The notes under the pieces were generated by a model that was given only the letters and a program-made list of their open reading frames with translations, searched no databases and was not told where the DNA came from. DNA of 12,021 bases from an uncultured Clostridia bacterium (GTDB lineage Bacteria; Bacillota; Clostridia; TANB77; CAG-508), in assembly GCA_947629965.1 (NCBI GenBank), contig CANRFS010000031.1, forward strand, positions 1 to 12,021, in the 5' to 3' direction. A program made the position numbers and the translations under genes. Below are positions 1-6,172 of the stretch, piece after piece. Each line of letters begins with the position of its first letter. Position 1 is the stretch's first letter.

Positions 1-19
1 TGTTATCATTGGTATTCAA
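1..19 (-). CDS. Putative 5' end of a gene running off the left edge
   Basis: A TTG codon at 19-17 opens a frame reading M-N-T-N-D-N to the window edge. An AGGAG ribosome binding site sits about 9 bases upstream of it, and a plausible promoter lies at 60-88. An ATG at 9-7 is a possible alternative start, but it is about 19 bases from the ribosome binding site, so TTG fits better. Only six codons are visible, so no function can be given. Confidence 0.35.
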
Positions 20-59
20 AATTAAATTCTCCTCTCAATAAAGTCTTTTGTTTAAGCAA

Positions 60-88
60 AGTATATCATATTGTTTTAATTTCTACAA
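60..88 (-). promoter_or_regulatory. Predicted sigma-A promoter for the gene at the left edge
   Basis: Minus strand -35 TTGTAG (83-88), 17-base spacer, -10 TATACT (60-65). It lies beyond the thrS terminator and upstream of the AGGAG/TTG start at 19. The -10 matches consensus at 5 of 6 positions; the -35 is weaker. Confidence 0.45.
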
Positions 89-130
89 TTAAATTTTTAA
101 TTTTTAACAGAACTTGGTGAAAATGGGCTT

Positions 131-161
131 GCGAAAAAAGGAATCAGCGAAAAAGGAATCG
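131..161. repeat. Two tandem 15-16 base repeats beside the thrS terminator
   Basis: Two near-identical units, GCGAAAAAAGGAATCA (131-146) and GCGAAAAAGGAATCG (147-161), abut the hairpin at 161-191, whose left arm begins like a third, partial unit (GGCAAAAAAGG). No convincing coding role; the plus-strand reading frame through it is a low-complexity Lys/Glu/Ser shadow. Confidence 0.5.
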
Positions 162-191
162 GCAAAAAAGGGGTCTGTCCCCTTTTTTGCC
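161..191. terminator. Intrinsic terminator of thrS, GGGG-ACAGA-CCCC hairpin
   Basis: A perfect 13-bp inverted repeat, GGCAAAAAAGGGG / CCCCTTTTTTGCC, around a 5-base loop, starting 11 bases after the thrS stop. A-tract and T-tract arms make it able to act in both directions. From memory, A6GGGGACAGACCCCT6 palindromes recur in Firmicute genomes as REP-like elements, so this may be a mobile palindrome used as a terminator. Confidence 0.8.
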
Positions 192-202
192 ACTTTTTGC
201 CA

Positions 203-2119
203 CTATTTTGCAAAAGTTCTTTCTTCTTCTTTTATTTTGTTTATAAAGTCTTGTGTGCTCATTTGTCCAATGTCTCCGTCTTTTCTTGATCTTACACCTA
301 CTGCATTTGCTTCTACTTCTTTATCTCCTATTATTAACATATATGGTATTTTTTGAAGCTGAGCTTCTCTTATTTTATATCCTATTTTTTCTTCTCTTTC
401 ATCTATCTCTACTCGTATATCTACATTTTCTAATTGTTCTTTTAATTTATTTGCATATTCTTTGTGAGAATCTGCAATAGGTAAAATTCTTACTTGTACT
501 GGCGCAAGCCATGTTGGAAATGCTCCTGCAAAGTGTTCTGTAATTATTCCTATAAATCTATCAAATGAACCAAATATTGCTCTGTGTATCATTATTGGCG
601 TTTTTTTGTTTCCATTTTTATCTATATAATGTAAGTCAAATCTTTGTGGCAATTGGAAATCAAGTTGAACTGTTCCCATTTGCCATTCTCTTCCTAAGCA
701 GTCCTTCATTGTTATATCAATTTTTGGACCGTAGAATGCTCCGTCTCCTTCGTTTATTTCAAACTTATCTGGTCCTCCACATATATCTGTTAAAACTCTC
801 TTTAAATCGGCTTCCGCCCTGTTCCATGTTTCTATTTCTCCCATAAAATCATCTGGTCTTGTAGAAAGGCTAAGCTTATATTCTAGTCCAAACACTTTGT
901 ATAATTTGTCTGCAATTTCTATTATATCTTTTATTTCGCTACCAATTTGATCTTCCGTTACATAGTTGTGTGAGTCGTCTTGTCTAAACATTCTTACTCT
1001 AAATAATCCATTTAATTGTCCTGATTTTTCGTTTCTATGAATAACATCAACATCATTAAAACGAAGTGGCAAATCTTTATAGCTTCTTAATTTAGTTTGA
1101 TATATTTTAATTGAGTTAGGGCAGTTCATTGGTTTTAATGCTTGTTCGTTTCCATCTGCATCTGTTAAAACAAACATGTCTTCTTTATAGTGATCCCAAT
1201 GTCCTGAGGTTTTCCAAAGTACGCTACTATTTAATTGTGGTCCTGAAAATTCTTGGTATCCTCTTTTTTGATGCTCTTTTCTCCAGAAACTAATTAATGT
1301 ATTCATTAATGTAAATCCTTTTGGCATCCAATATGCCATACCTGGTGCTGTTTCGTCAAAGAAGAATAAATCTAATTCTTTTCCCAGCTTTCTATGGTCT
1401 CTTTTCTTTGCTTCTTCTATCATATTTACATATTCTTCAAGCTGACTTGCTTTTGGATAAGAAATTCCATAAATTCTTTGTAGCATTTTATTTTTTTCAT
1501 TTCCACGCCAATATGCTCCTGATGACGAAAGTAATTTTATTGCTTTTACTTTTCCTGTGCTTGCAAGATGTGGTCCTGCGCAAAGGTCAGTAAAATCTCC
1601 TTGTTTATAGAAAGATATTATTTCTCCTTCTGGCAAGTCATTAATTAATTCTACTTTGTATGGTTCATTTTTCATTAATTCTAATGCTTCATTTCTTGGT
1701 AGTTCAAATCTTTCTATAGGCAAATCTTCTTTTATAATTTTTTTCATTTCACCTTCTATTGCTTCTAGCATTTCTGGTGTAAAAGGCTTATCCGTGTCAA
1801 AATCATAATAGAAACCATTATCTATTGATGGGCCTATTGCTAGTTTGATTTCTGGATATAGTCTTTTTATTGCTTGTGCCATAATGTGTGATGTTGTATG
1901 CCAATATGCTTTTTTACCATTTAAACTGCTTTCAAATGTTAATATGTTTAAACTGCAGTCCTTATTTACAACTGTTCTTAAATCTACAACTTTTCCATCT
2001 ATTTCTGCACATGTTGCAACTCTTGCAAGTCCTTCGCTGATTTTTTTTGCTATTTCTAGCACACTTAAATTTTCTTCTACTTCCATTTCGGAATTATCTT
2101 TTAATTTTATTTTAATCAT
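203..2119 (-). CDS. thrS: Threonine--tRNA ligase
   Basis: Cytoplasmic class II aminoacyl-tRNA synthetase that activates threonine with ATP and charges tRNA-Thr; 638 residues, the usual full length. Domains in order: N-terminal TGS (about 1-62); the second additional (editing) domain with HxxxH (His74, His78) and the distal Cys180/His184 pair in CAGPH; the catalytic core with likely zinc ligands Cys333 (MNCPNS), His384 (DDSH) and His512 (IHRAIFGS), closely matching Cys334/His385/His511 of the E. coli enzyme; and a C-terminal anticodon-binding domain from about 540. Motif 2 is RVRMFRQDDSH and motif 3 lies around 512-528. The ATG at 2119 follows an AGGAGA site. It is the second gene behind a threonine T-box, 81 bases after the DUF84 gene, and is followed by a strong terminator. 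It contains no in-frame CGG; Arg is encoded by AGA, CGT and CGA. Confidence 0.97.
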   Translation of the reverse strand: MIKIKLKDNSEMEVEENLSVLEIAKKISEGLARVATCAEIDGKVVDLRTVVNKDCSLNILTFESSLNGKKAYWHTTSHIMAQAIKRLYPEIKLAIGPSIDNGFYYDFDTDKPFTPEMLEAIEGEMKKIIKEDLPIERFELPRNEALELMKNEPYKVELINDLPEGEIISFYKQGDFTDLCAGPHLASTGKVKAIKLLSSSGAYWRGNEKNKMLQRIYGISYPKASQLEEYVNMIEEAKKRDHRKLGKELDLFFFDETAPGMAYWMPKGFTLMNTLISFWRKEHQKRGYQEFSGPQLNSSVLWKTSGHWDHYKEDMFVLTDADGNEQALKPMNCPNSIKIYQTKLRSYKDLPLRFNDVDVIHRNEKSGQLNGLFRVRMFRQDDSHNYVTEDQIGSEIKDIIEIADKLYKVFGLEYKLSLSTRPDDFMGEIETWNRAEADLKRVLTDICGGPDKFEINEGDGAFYGPKIDITMKDCLGREWQMGTVQLDFQLPQRFDLHYIDKNGNKKTPIMIHRAIFGSFDRFIGIITEHFAGAFPTWLAPVQVRILPIADSHKEYANKLKEQLENVDIRVEIDEREEKIGYKIREAQLQKIPYMLIIGDKEVEANAVGVRSRKDGDIGQMSTQDFINKIKEEERTFAK

Positions 2120-2152
2120 AAAATATCTCTCCTTTATTTAATGTATAGAGAC

Positions 2153-2197
2153 ACACCTCAGTCATAAGCATTCCTCATAGATTGAGGTATGTACCTC
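2153..2197 (-). other. Alternating stem-loops between the DUF84 gene and thrS
   Basis: The 81-base gap carries four alternating copies of a short half-site: ACCTCA at 2155-2160, CCTCA at 2173-2177, TGAGGT at 2183-2188 and TACCTC at 2192-2197. GAGGTATGTACCTC (2184-2197) is a palindrome, and CCTCA-TAGAT-TGAGG (2173-2187) is a competing hairpin, so mutually exclusive structures are possible upstream of the thrS ribosome binding site. Whether they regulate thrS or process the transcript is unknown. Confidence 0.35.
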
Positions 2198-2200
2198 GTT

Positions 2201-2798
2201 TTAATATACATCTTTTGAAACAATTTTTGTTAGTGCCATGATAACTGCATATTCTTCTAATTCATCCCTATATACTCTTCCTGCTGTTAGCACTCCTATT
2301 GCACCTTTTCTGCCTTTTGCTGTACTTCCAAATACATCTTCCATATATCCTAGTTCTTCGCCTTGTAATACTCTATCTACTACTGTTTTAGGATACTCAA
2401 ATGATGGGCTAAATCCTATATAATAATCTTTTCCATCATATATTGCACATATACTTGCATCCATATAACCAGTCTCTACTTCTGGGACTTCATACATTCC
2501 AGCTTCTATTCCTACTCCGTAGCTACATGTGCCGTGTTCTTTCCTTCGCATACTCATAAGCATTTTTTGCCCTGTTTTTTGCGCCATTAATTGTTTCTGT
2601 AAGTGACATTGGATTACATGAAACTCCCGAAAAATTATCTTTTTGTTGTCCTTGTTTTTCGTCATTTCTTACATCTTTTGGCATCATATGAAATTCTATT
2701 GAGTCTTCATCATTCATCCAAAGTTCTGGATATCTTGAAAAAGCTCTTGTTATTGCTGTAACTTTTGGCACACTTCTTGTTCCTATTGAAATTAGCAT
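2201..2798 (-). CDS. DUF84/YjjX-family inosine/xanthosine triphosphatase, needs +1 shift at CGG
   Basis: Members of this family (E. coli YjjX) hydrolyse non-canonical purine triphosphates such as ITP and XTP, cleaning the nucleotide pool. Read through a +1 shift at the CGG at 2534-2532 the product is 198 residues. Visible family features are the N-terminal IGTRSVPKVTAITRAF (compare TTNPAK-type starts), NGAKNRAKNAYEYAKE, SYGVGIEAGM, and the C-terminal GRKGAIGVLTAGRVYR plus a -VY terminus. Zero-frame translation stops at 91 residues (ERTRHM-stop), just before the SYGVGIEAGM block; skipping the C gives ERT-G-TCSYGVGIEAG. The start at 2798 has AAAGGAG 8 bases upstream. It is the first gene after the threonine T-box and is followed by thrS. 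Family assignment is good; the substrate is inferred. The frame break could be a sequencing error or pseudogene, but it shares its CGG signature with three other breaks. Confidence 0.82.
2532..2534 (-). other. In-frame CGG at the DUF84 frame break (+1 site)
   Basis: Context ACA-CGG-CAC. In the zero frame a TAG stop follows two codons after CGG. Removing the C gives ACA-GGC-ACA-TGT-AGC-TAC (T-G-T-C-S-Y) and joins the two halves of the protein at residue 89. Confidence 0.75.
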
Positions 2799-2838
2799 AA
2801 GCTTTTCTCCTTTCCAATTTTAGGGACACAATTTAAAT

Positions 2839-2877
2839 AAAAAAACACCCCTAATAGATTAATATCTATCAGGGGTG
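2839..2877 (-). terminator. T-box regulated intrinsic terminator
   Basis: Stem CACCCCTGATAGAT / ATCTATTAGGGGTG with a short AT loop and a run of seven Ts (2845-2839). The 5' arm CACCCCT can instead pair with AGGGTG of the T-box sequence to form the antiterminator. Confidence 0.92.
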
Positions 2878-3075
2878 CATATATAGCACGGTTCCACCCT
2901 TTATTTTACTTGCTTTAAAGATTTTATCGCATCTTACACGTCTAACTTTTTACTTTAGAAACTCCGAGGTAGTTTTTCAGATACATTTTCCAAGATTAGC
3001 TCTCAGCGCTACCACCAATCCTCTCTTTTGGTAATCATTATCTTACTTTGTCTCATCTACGTTTATTATTTAACT
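2839..3075 (-). promoter_or_regulatory. Threonine T-box leader riboswitch
   Basis: A T-box leader binds uncharged tRNA and switches transcription antitermination on during amino-acid shortage. The hallmark T-box sequence AGGGTGGAACCGTGC is at 2900-2886, with its UGGA bulge for pairing to the tRNA acceptor end. Stem I lies upstream (about 3050-2940) with AGAGAGG and GGTGGTAGCGCTGAGAGC. The likely specifier region is AAA-ACT-ACC-TCGGAG at about 2976-2962; ACT (2973-2971) and ACC (2970-2968) are both Thr codons, agreeing with thrS in the operon. The terminator at 2877-2839 shares CACCCCT with the antiterminator. It controls the DUF84 gene and thrS. The exact specifier codon is inferred. Confidence 0.93.
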
Positions 3076-3082
3076 GTTAATT

Positions 3083-3111
3083 ATTATACTTAATTTTATA
3101 ATTGTTGTCAA
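3083..3111 (-). promoter_or_regulatory. Consensus sigma-A promoter of the T-box/DUF84/thrS operon
   Basis: Perfect -35 TTGACA (3106-3111), 17-base spacer and perfect -10 TATAAT (3083-3088), placing the start near 3075 at the head of the T-box leader. The -35 lies about 19 bases after the stop of the upstream prepilin-like gene, with no terminator visible between, so read-through from that gene is possible. Confidence 0.9.
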
Positions 3112-3129
3112 TTGTTTTTATTAATTTTA

Positions 3130-4419
3130 CTACTTATTGCCATACCATCTAATCAAATGAGGATCTTCAGCTGATCCAGCACTTAGTTCGAGAGATACGG
3201 CAGGATCCAGGGTAACGACCGGCCTAATCGAATACGAGGTATTTTGACCAACATTTCTTGAGTAGTATAAATCATGTTTCATAACCTGACCCCACTGGAA
3301 TACGTATAACCCGAAATCTGCGTAGTCACCAATAGCTGTCGTAGTCCTCGAAGAAAGCCAGTGATTTGTAGCAAAGTGTTCGTCGTAATCCATCATAAGT
3401 AAATCTTCATACGCAGGATTCTTCCACAAACTCTTGCTCATTGAGTAACACCAATATGTATTGGTTACCTTTATTTTATCATCTTTTGTTGGACTTGCAG
3501 GCAGTTTTGCATTCTGTAATACTGGCGTAGTTTGCTCGCTTACATCTAACTCTGTTCCTTGCACATCATTAACCCATCCATTTTTTTCTTTTGCAAATAT
3601 CTCTGGATAATAACTATTATTTTCTGTAAACTCATTTGCCACCCCATAATTATTGTAATCGTGATAATCTTGCACACTCAAATCCATAAGATTCTGCACA
3701 TCTTCTATTTTCAAATTTTGCGATATTCCTATATCTGTTGAATATAATACTCTACACATTTTGTCTATCAAATATACTCCATTATTATACCCATTATAAT
3801 CTTCCAAACACACCACGGATCTAGCACTATTGGAACTTATTAATCTTATTTTACCATCTTTTATATCTAAGACTCGCCACTTCAAGTCTTCCTTTGTTAT
3901 TGGATAAGCAGTTTTACTATAATCGCCTCTTACTCCTGCATATTTTTCCAAATCTCCATATAATTCACTTATATCTTCTTCGTTTCCATTATTGCTAATT
4001 TTAACAAACTCTCCATAGTCCACGAAGTCTCCTATTTTTAATCCCGAACTTTGTCCTTTATATTTTATATTTCCTTCGTCATCTTGTTCCCATTCTGCAG
4101 TTCCACCAATTTCAACACCTTGTACATCTGACGTTTCATCACTTTGATTTTCTGATGGATTATTTTTTAAATATTCATCTAAAGAATCATACCATGTGTC
4201 TCCTATTTTTATTCTTCCTGTGAGTAAATCTCTTTCTTGTATTTGGGCTTTTTCTGTCTTTGTTTTTGCCTCCTGTGCTTTTCCAATTAATCCTCCATTT
4301 AATGCTACACTTACTGTTACTGCCACTAGTATTAGCATTACTATTATTGTGATTATTAGAGCTATTAGTGTTATTCCTTTGGCTTCTAATTTTTTTCGCA
4401 TTTTTGTTTTTTCTTTCAT
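3130..4419 (-). CDS. Prepilin-leader membrane protein with DUF6273-like C-terminal domain
   Basis: A 429-residue protein of unknown exact role. The N-terminus MKEKTKMRKKLEAKG-ITLIALIITI resembles a class III/type IV prepilin leader (short basic leader, Gly15, then a hydrophobic helix 16-38) but has Ala where canonical pilins have Glu at +5. A Lys/Glu/Gln-rich linker and an acidic stretch (about 85-130) follow. The C-terminal domain (about 165-425) has LKWRVLDIKDGKIRLISS, WCYSMSKSLW, and the ending YSIRPVVTLD typical of DUF6273-like surface domains. The start at 4419 is chosen because AAGGAGAGG lies about 9 bases upstream; an upstream ATG at 4515 has no ribosome binding site and would translate the palindromic repeat. 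It has its own promoter. The last ~300 bases are clearly richer in G+C than the rest. Likely a secreted or cell-surface protein; the processing enzyme is not in the window. Confidence 0.75.
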   Translation of the reverse strand: MKEKTKMRKKLEAKGITLIALIITIIVMLILVAVTVSVALNGGLIGKAQEAKTKTEKAQIQERDLLTGRIKIGDTWYDSLDEYLKNNPSENQSDETSDVQGVEIGGTAEWEQDDEGNIKYKGQSSGLKIGDFVDYGEFVKISNNGNEEDISELYGDLEKYAGVRGDYSKTAYPITKEDLKWRVLDIKDGKIRLISSNSARSVVCLEDYNGYNNGVYLIDKMCRVLYSTDIGISQNLKIEDVQNLMDLSVQDYHDYNNYGVANEFTENNSYYPEIFAKEKNGWVNDVQGTELDVSEQTTPVLQNAKLPASPTKDDKIKVTNTYWCYSMSKSLWKNPAYEDLLMMDYDEHFATNHWLSSRTTTAIGDYADFGLYVFQWGQVMKHDLYYSRNVGQNTSYSIRPVVTLDPAVSLELSAGSAEDPHLIRWYGNK

Positions 4420-4443
4420 ATGTGTTTTCCTCTCCTTCATTTG

Positions 4444-4483
4444 TTTTTTTCTTTTTTTGGACGGACTAAATTTAGTCTTTTTT
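4444..4483 (+). repeat. 40-base dispersed repeat, copy A, with GACTAAATTTAGTC palindrome
   Basis: Structure: T7-C-T7, GGACG, the perfect 14-base palindrome GACTAAATTTAGTC (4464-4477), then T6. A second copy with 38 of 40 bases identical lies on the opposite strand at 8570-8531. On the plus strand it looks like a terminator; here it sits in the untranslated leader of the prepilin-like gene, antisense to it. Confidence 0.7.
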
Positions 4484-4531
4484 ATTTTTTCAAATTTTAT
4501 TGGTTTTATGTCCATTTTAATTTATACATTT

Positions 4532-4560
4532 ATAATATATTATCTTTTTTTTGCTGTCAA
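4532..4560 (-). promoter_or_regulatory. Predicted sigma-A promoter of the prepilin-like gene
   Basis: -35 TTGACA (4555-4560), 17-base spacer, -10 TATTAT (4532-4537). The start near 4525 would give a leader of about 105 bases containing the palindromic repeat before the start codon at 4419. Confidence 0.75.
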
Positions 4561-4631
4561 TATTTTTACTAATATTTTTTTCTTGTTTTTTATTTGTATA
4601 TATATTAATTTACATAGTTTTCTTTTATACA

Positions 4632-4683
4632 AAAAAATAACCATGAATTATATTTTTTAGATTATAATTCATGGTTATTTTTT
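4632..4683. terminator. Bidirectional intrinsic terminator after pgi
   Basis: A perfect 21-bp inverted repeat (4632-4652 with 4663-4683; core AACCATGAATTATA) around a 10-base loop, flanked by A and T tracts on both sides. It ends the pgi transcript and lies upstream of the prepilin-like gene's promoter. Confidence 0.9.
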
Positions 4684-4720
4684 CATTTTTATTTTCTATT
4701 GCATATTAACGTTTTTGTAT

Positions 4721-6037
4721 CTATTTTTTCTCATAACCTGGTTTTCCAAGTAGTCTAAACATATTTGTTTTGTATGCTTCTACTCCTGGTTGGTCAAATG
4801 GATTTACTCCTAAAATATTTCCAGATATAGCACAGGCAAGTTCAAAGAAGTATATTAGTTCTCCCATTGTTTCTTCGTTTAGTTCTTTTATGTTTATAAT
4901 AATATTTGGAACTCCACCTTCTACATGTGCTTCTACTGTTCCTTGCATTGCTTTTTTATTTACATAGTCCATCGTTTTATTTGCTATAAAATTAAGCCCA
5001 TCAATATTATCCTCATCTCTTTTTATCTCTATATCTGTTTTTGACTTTTCTACATTTATTACTGTTTCAAAAAGATTTCTTCTTCCATCTTGTATGTATT
5101 GCCCCATCGAGTGAAGATCTGTACTTAAATCCACTCCTGCTGGGAATATTCCTTTTTGGTCTTTTCCTTCACTTTCTCCATATAGCTGTTTCCACCATTC
5201 TGTTAAATAATGAAGTTTTGGCTCATAATTTGCAAGTATTTCTATTGTTTTATCTTTTTCATATAATATATTTCTTGCAACTGCATATTGGTAGCATTGA
5301 TTATATTTTATACTGTCGTCAGAATAGTTAATTTGTGCATTTCTTGCGCCTTCCATAAGTTTATCAATGTCTATCCCTGCTACTGCTATTGGGAGAAGTC
5401 CTACTGGTGTTAAAACAGAGTATCTTCCTCCAACATTATCTGGTATTACAAATGTTTCATATTCTTCTTCATCTGCAAGCTCTTTTAATGCTCCTTTTTT
5501 CTTATCTGTAGTTACATATATTCTTCGGCTTGCTTCATCTGCTCCGTATTTGCCTTCTAAATATTCTCTAAATATTCTAAATGCAATTGCTGGTTCTGTT
5601 GTTGTTCCAGATTTTGATATAACGTTTATTGATAAATCTTTATCGCCTATACAGTCTATTAATTCATTTATATAGTTTGGACTAATGCTATTTCCTACAA
5701 AAAATATTTGTGGTGATTTTCTTATACTTTCTGGAAACATATTTGCAAAATTGCTAGTTAAACTTTCTATTACTGCTCTTGCTCCTAAATATGAACCTCC
5801 AATTCCAATTACTACAAATACTTCTGAATCTTTTCTTATTCTCGTCGCTGCTTCTTTAATTTTCCCAAATTCTTCTTTATTGTACAAAGTTGGCAATTTA
5901 AGCCACCCAACAAAATCATTATTATCGTTTGCTCTTTCATTTAAATTTGCATATATTTCTTGTATTTTCTTTTCATGTTTAGAAATGTCTTTTATAGTTA
6001 CTCCACTATAACTTAAATCTAGTTTTATATTTGGCAT
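4721..6037 (-). CDS. pgi: Glucose-6-phosphate isomerase
   Basis: Interconverts glucose 6-phosphate and fructose 6-phosphate in glycolysis and gluconeogenesis, in the cytoplasm. 438 residues, the length of the short Firmicute-type enzymes. The SIS-fold sugar-phosphate site is visible in VVIGIGGSYLGARAVIE near residue 80, the SKSGTTTEPA loop near 140, family signature 1 in GGRYSVLTPVG near 205, and signature 2 in GNILGVNPFDQPGVEAYK near 406-423, with the expected C-terminal Lys. The ATG at 6037 is chosen over the one at 6046 because AGGAGG lies 10 bases before the former and only one base before the latter. It is flanked by the asnB terminator upstream and a strong terminator downstream, so probably monocistronic. 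It has no in-frame CGG. Confidence 0.97.
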   Translation of the reverse strand: MPNIKLDLSYSGVTIKDISKHEKKIQEIYANLNERANDNNDFVGWLKLPTLYNKEEFGKIKEAATRIRKDSEVFVVIGIGGSYLGARAVIESLTSNFANMFPESIRKSPQIFFVGNSISPNYINELIDCIGDKDLSINVISKSGTTTEPAIAFRIFREYLEGKYGADEASRRIYVTTDKKKGALKELADEEEYETFVIPDNVGGRYSVLTPVGLLPIAVAGIDIDKLMEGARNAQINYSDDSIKYNQCYQYAVARNILYEKDKTIEILANYEPKLHYLTEWWKQLYGESEGKDQKGIFPAGVDLSTDLHSMGQYIQDGRRNLFETVINVEKSKTDIEIKRDEDNIDGLNFIANKTMDYVNKKAMQGTVEAHVEGGVPNIIINIKELNEETMGELIYFFELACAISGNILGVNPFDQPGVEAYKTNMFRLLGKPGYEKK

Positions 6038-6122
6038 TATATACATACCTCCTTTTATCTTGTGTTTGTTTATATCCTATCACAATAAATAAAATTTAGA
6101 AATACTTTTTTGCAATTTGAAT

Positions 6123-6167
6123 AAAAAAATATTAAACCTGAAATCACAAAATGTGATTTCAAGTTTA
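6123..6167 (-). terminator. Intrinsic terminator of asnB
   Basis: Hairpin 6133-6167: a 10-bp stem TGAAATCACA / TGTGATTTCA with a 3-base loop, extended by TAAAC/GTTTA after one mismatch, then AATATTTTTTT on the minus strand (6132-6123). It begins six bases after the asnB stop. Confidence 0.85.
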
Positions 6168-6172
6168 GAAAA

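Noticed and set aside
114..356. Plus-strand open frames, including low-complexity Lys/Glu/Ser and Leu-rich ones throughout the window
   Set aside because: They are antisense shadows of the minus-strand genes or of the terminator repeats, with no ribosome binding sites or recognisable domains.
2839..3075. CRISPR array, tRNA or rRNA in the longest gene-free stretch
   Set aside because: The stretch is fully explained by a T-box leader, its terminator and promoter; no regularly spaced repeats or tRNA cloverleaf were seen anywhere in the window.
4420..4515. Upstream ATG at 4515 extending the prepilin-like protein by 32 residues
   Set aside because: No ribosome binding site there; the extension translates the palindromic repeat, while 4419 has AAGGAGAGG in place.
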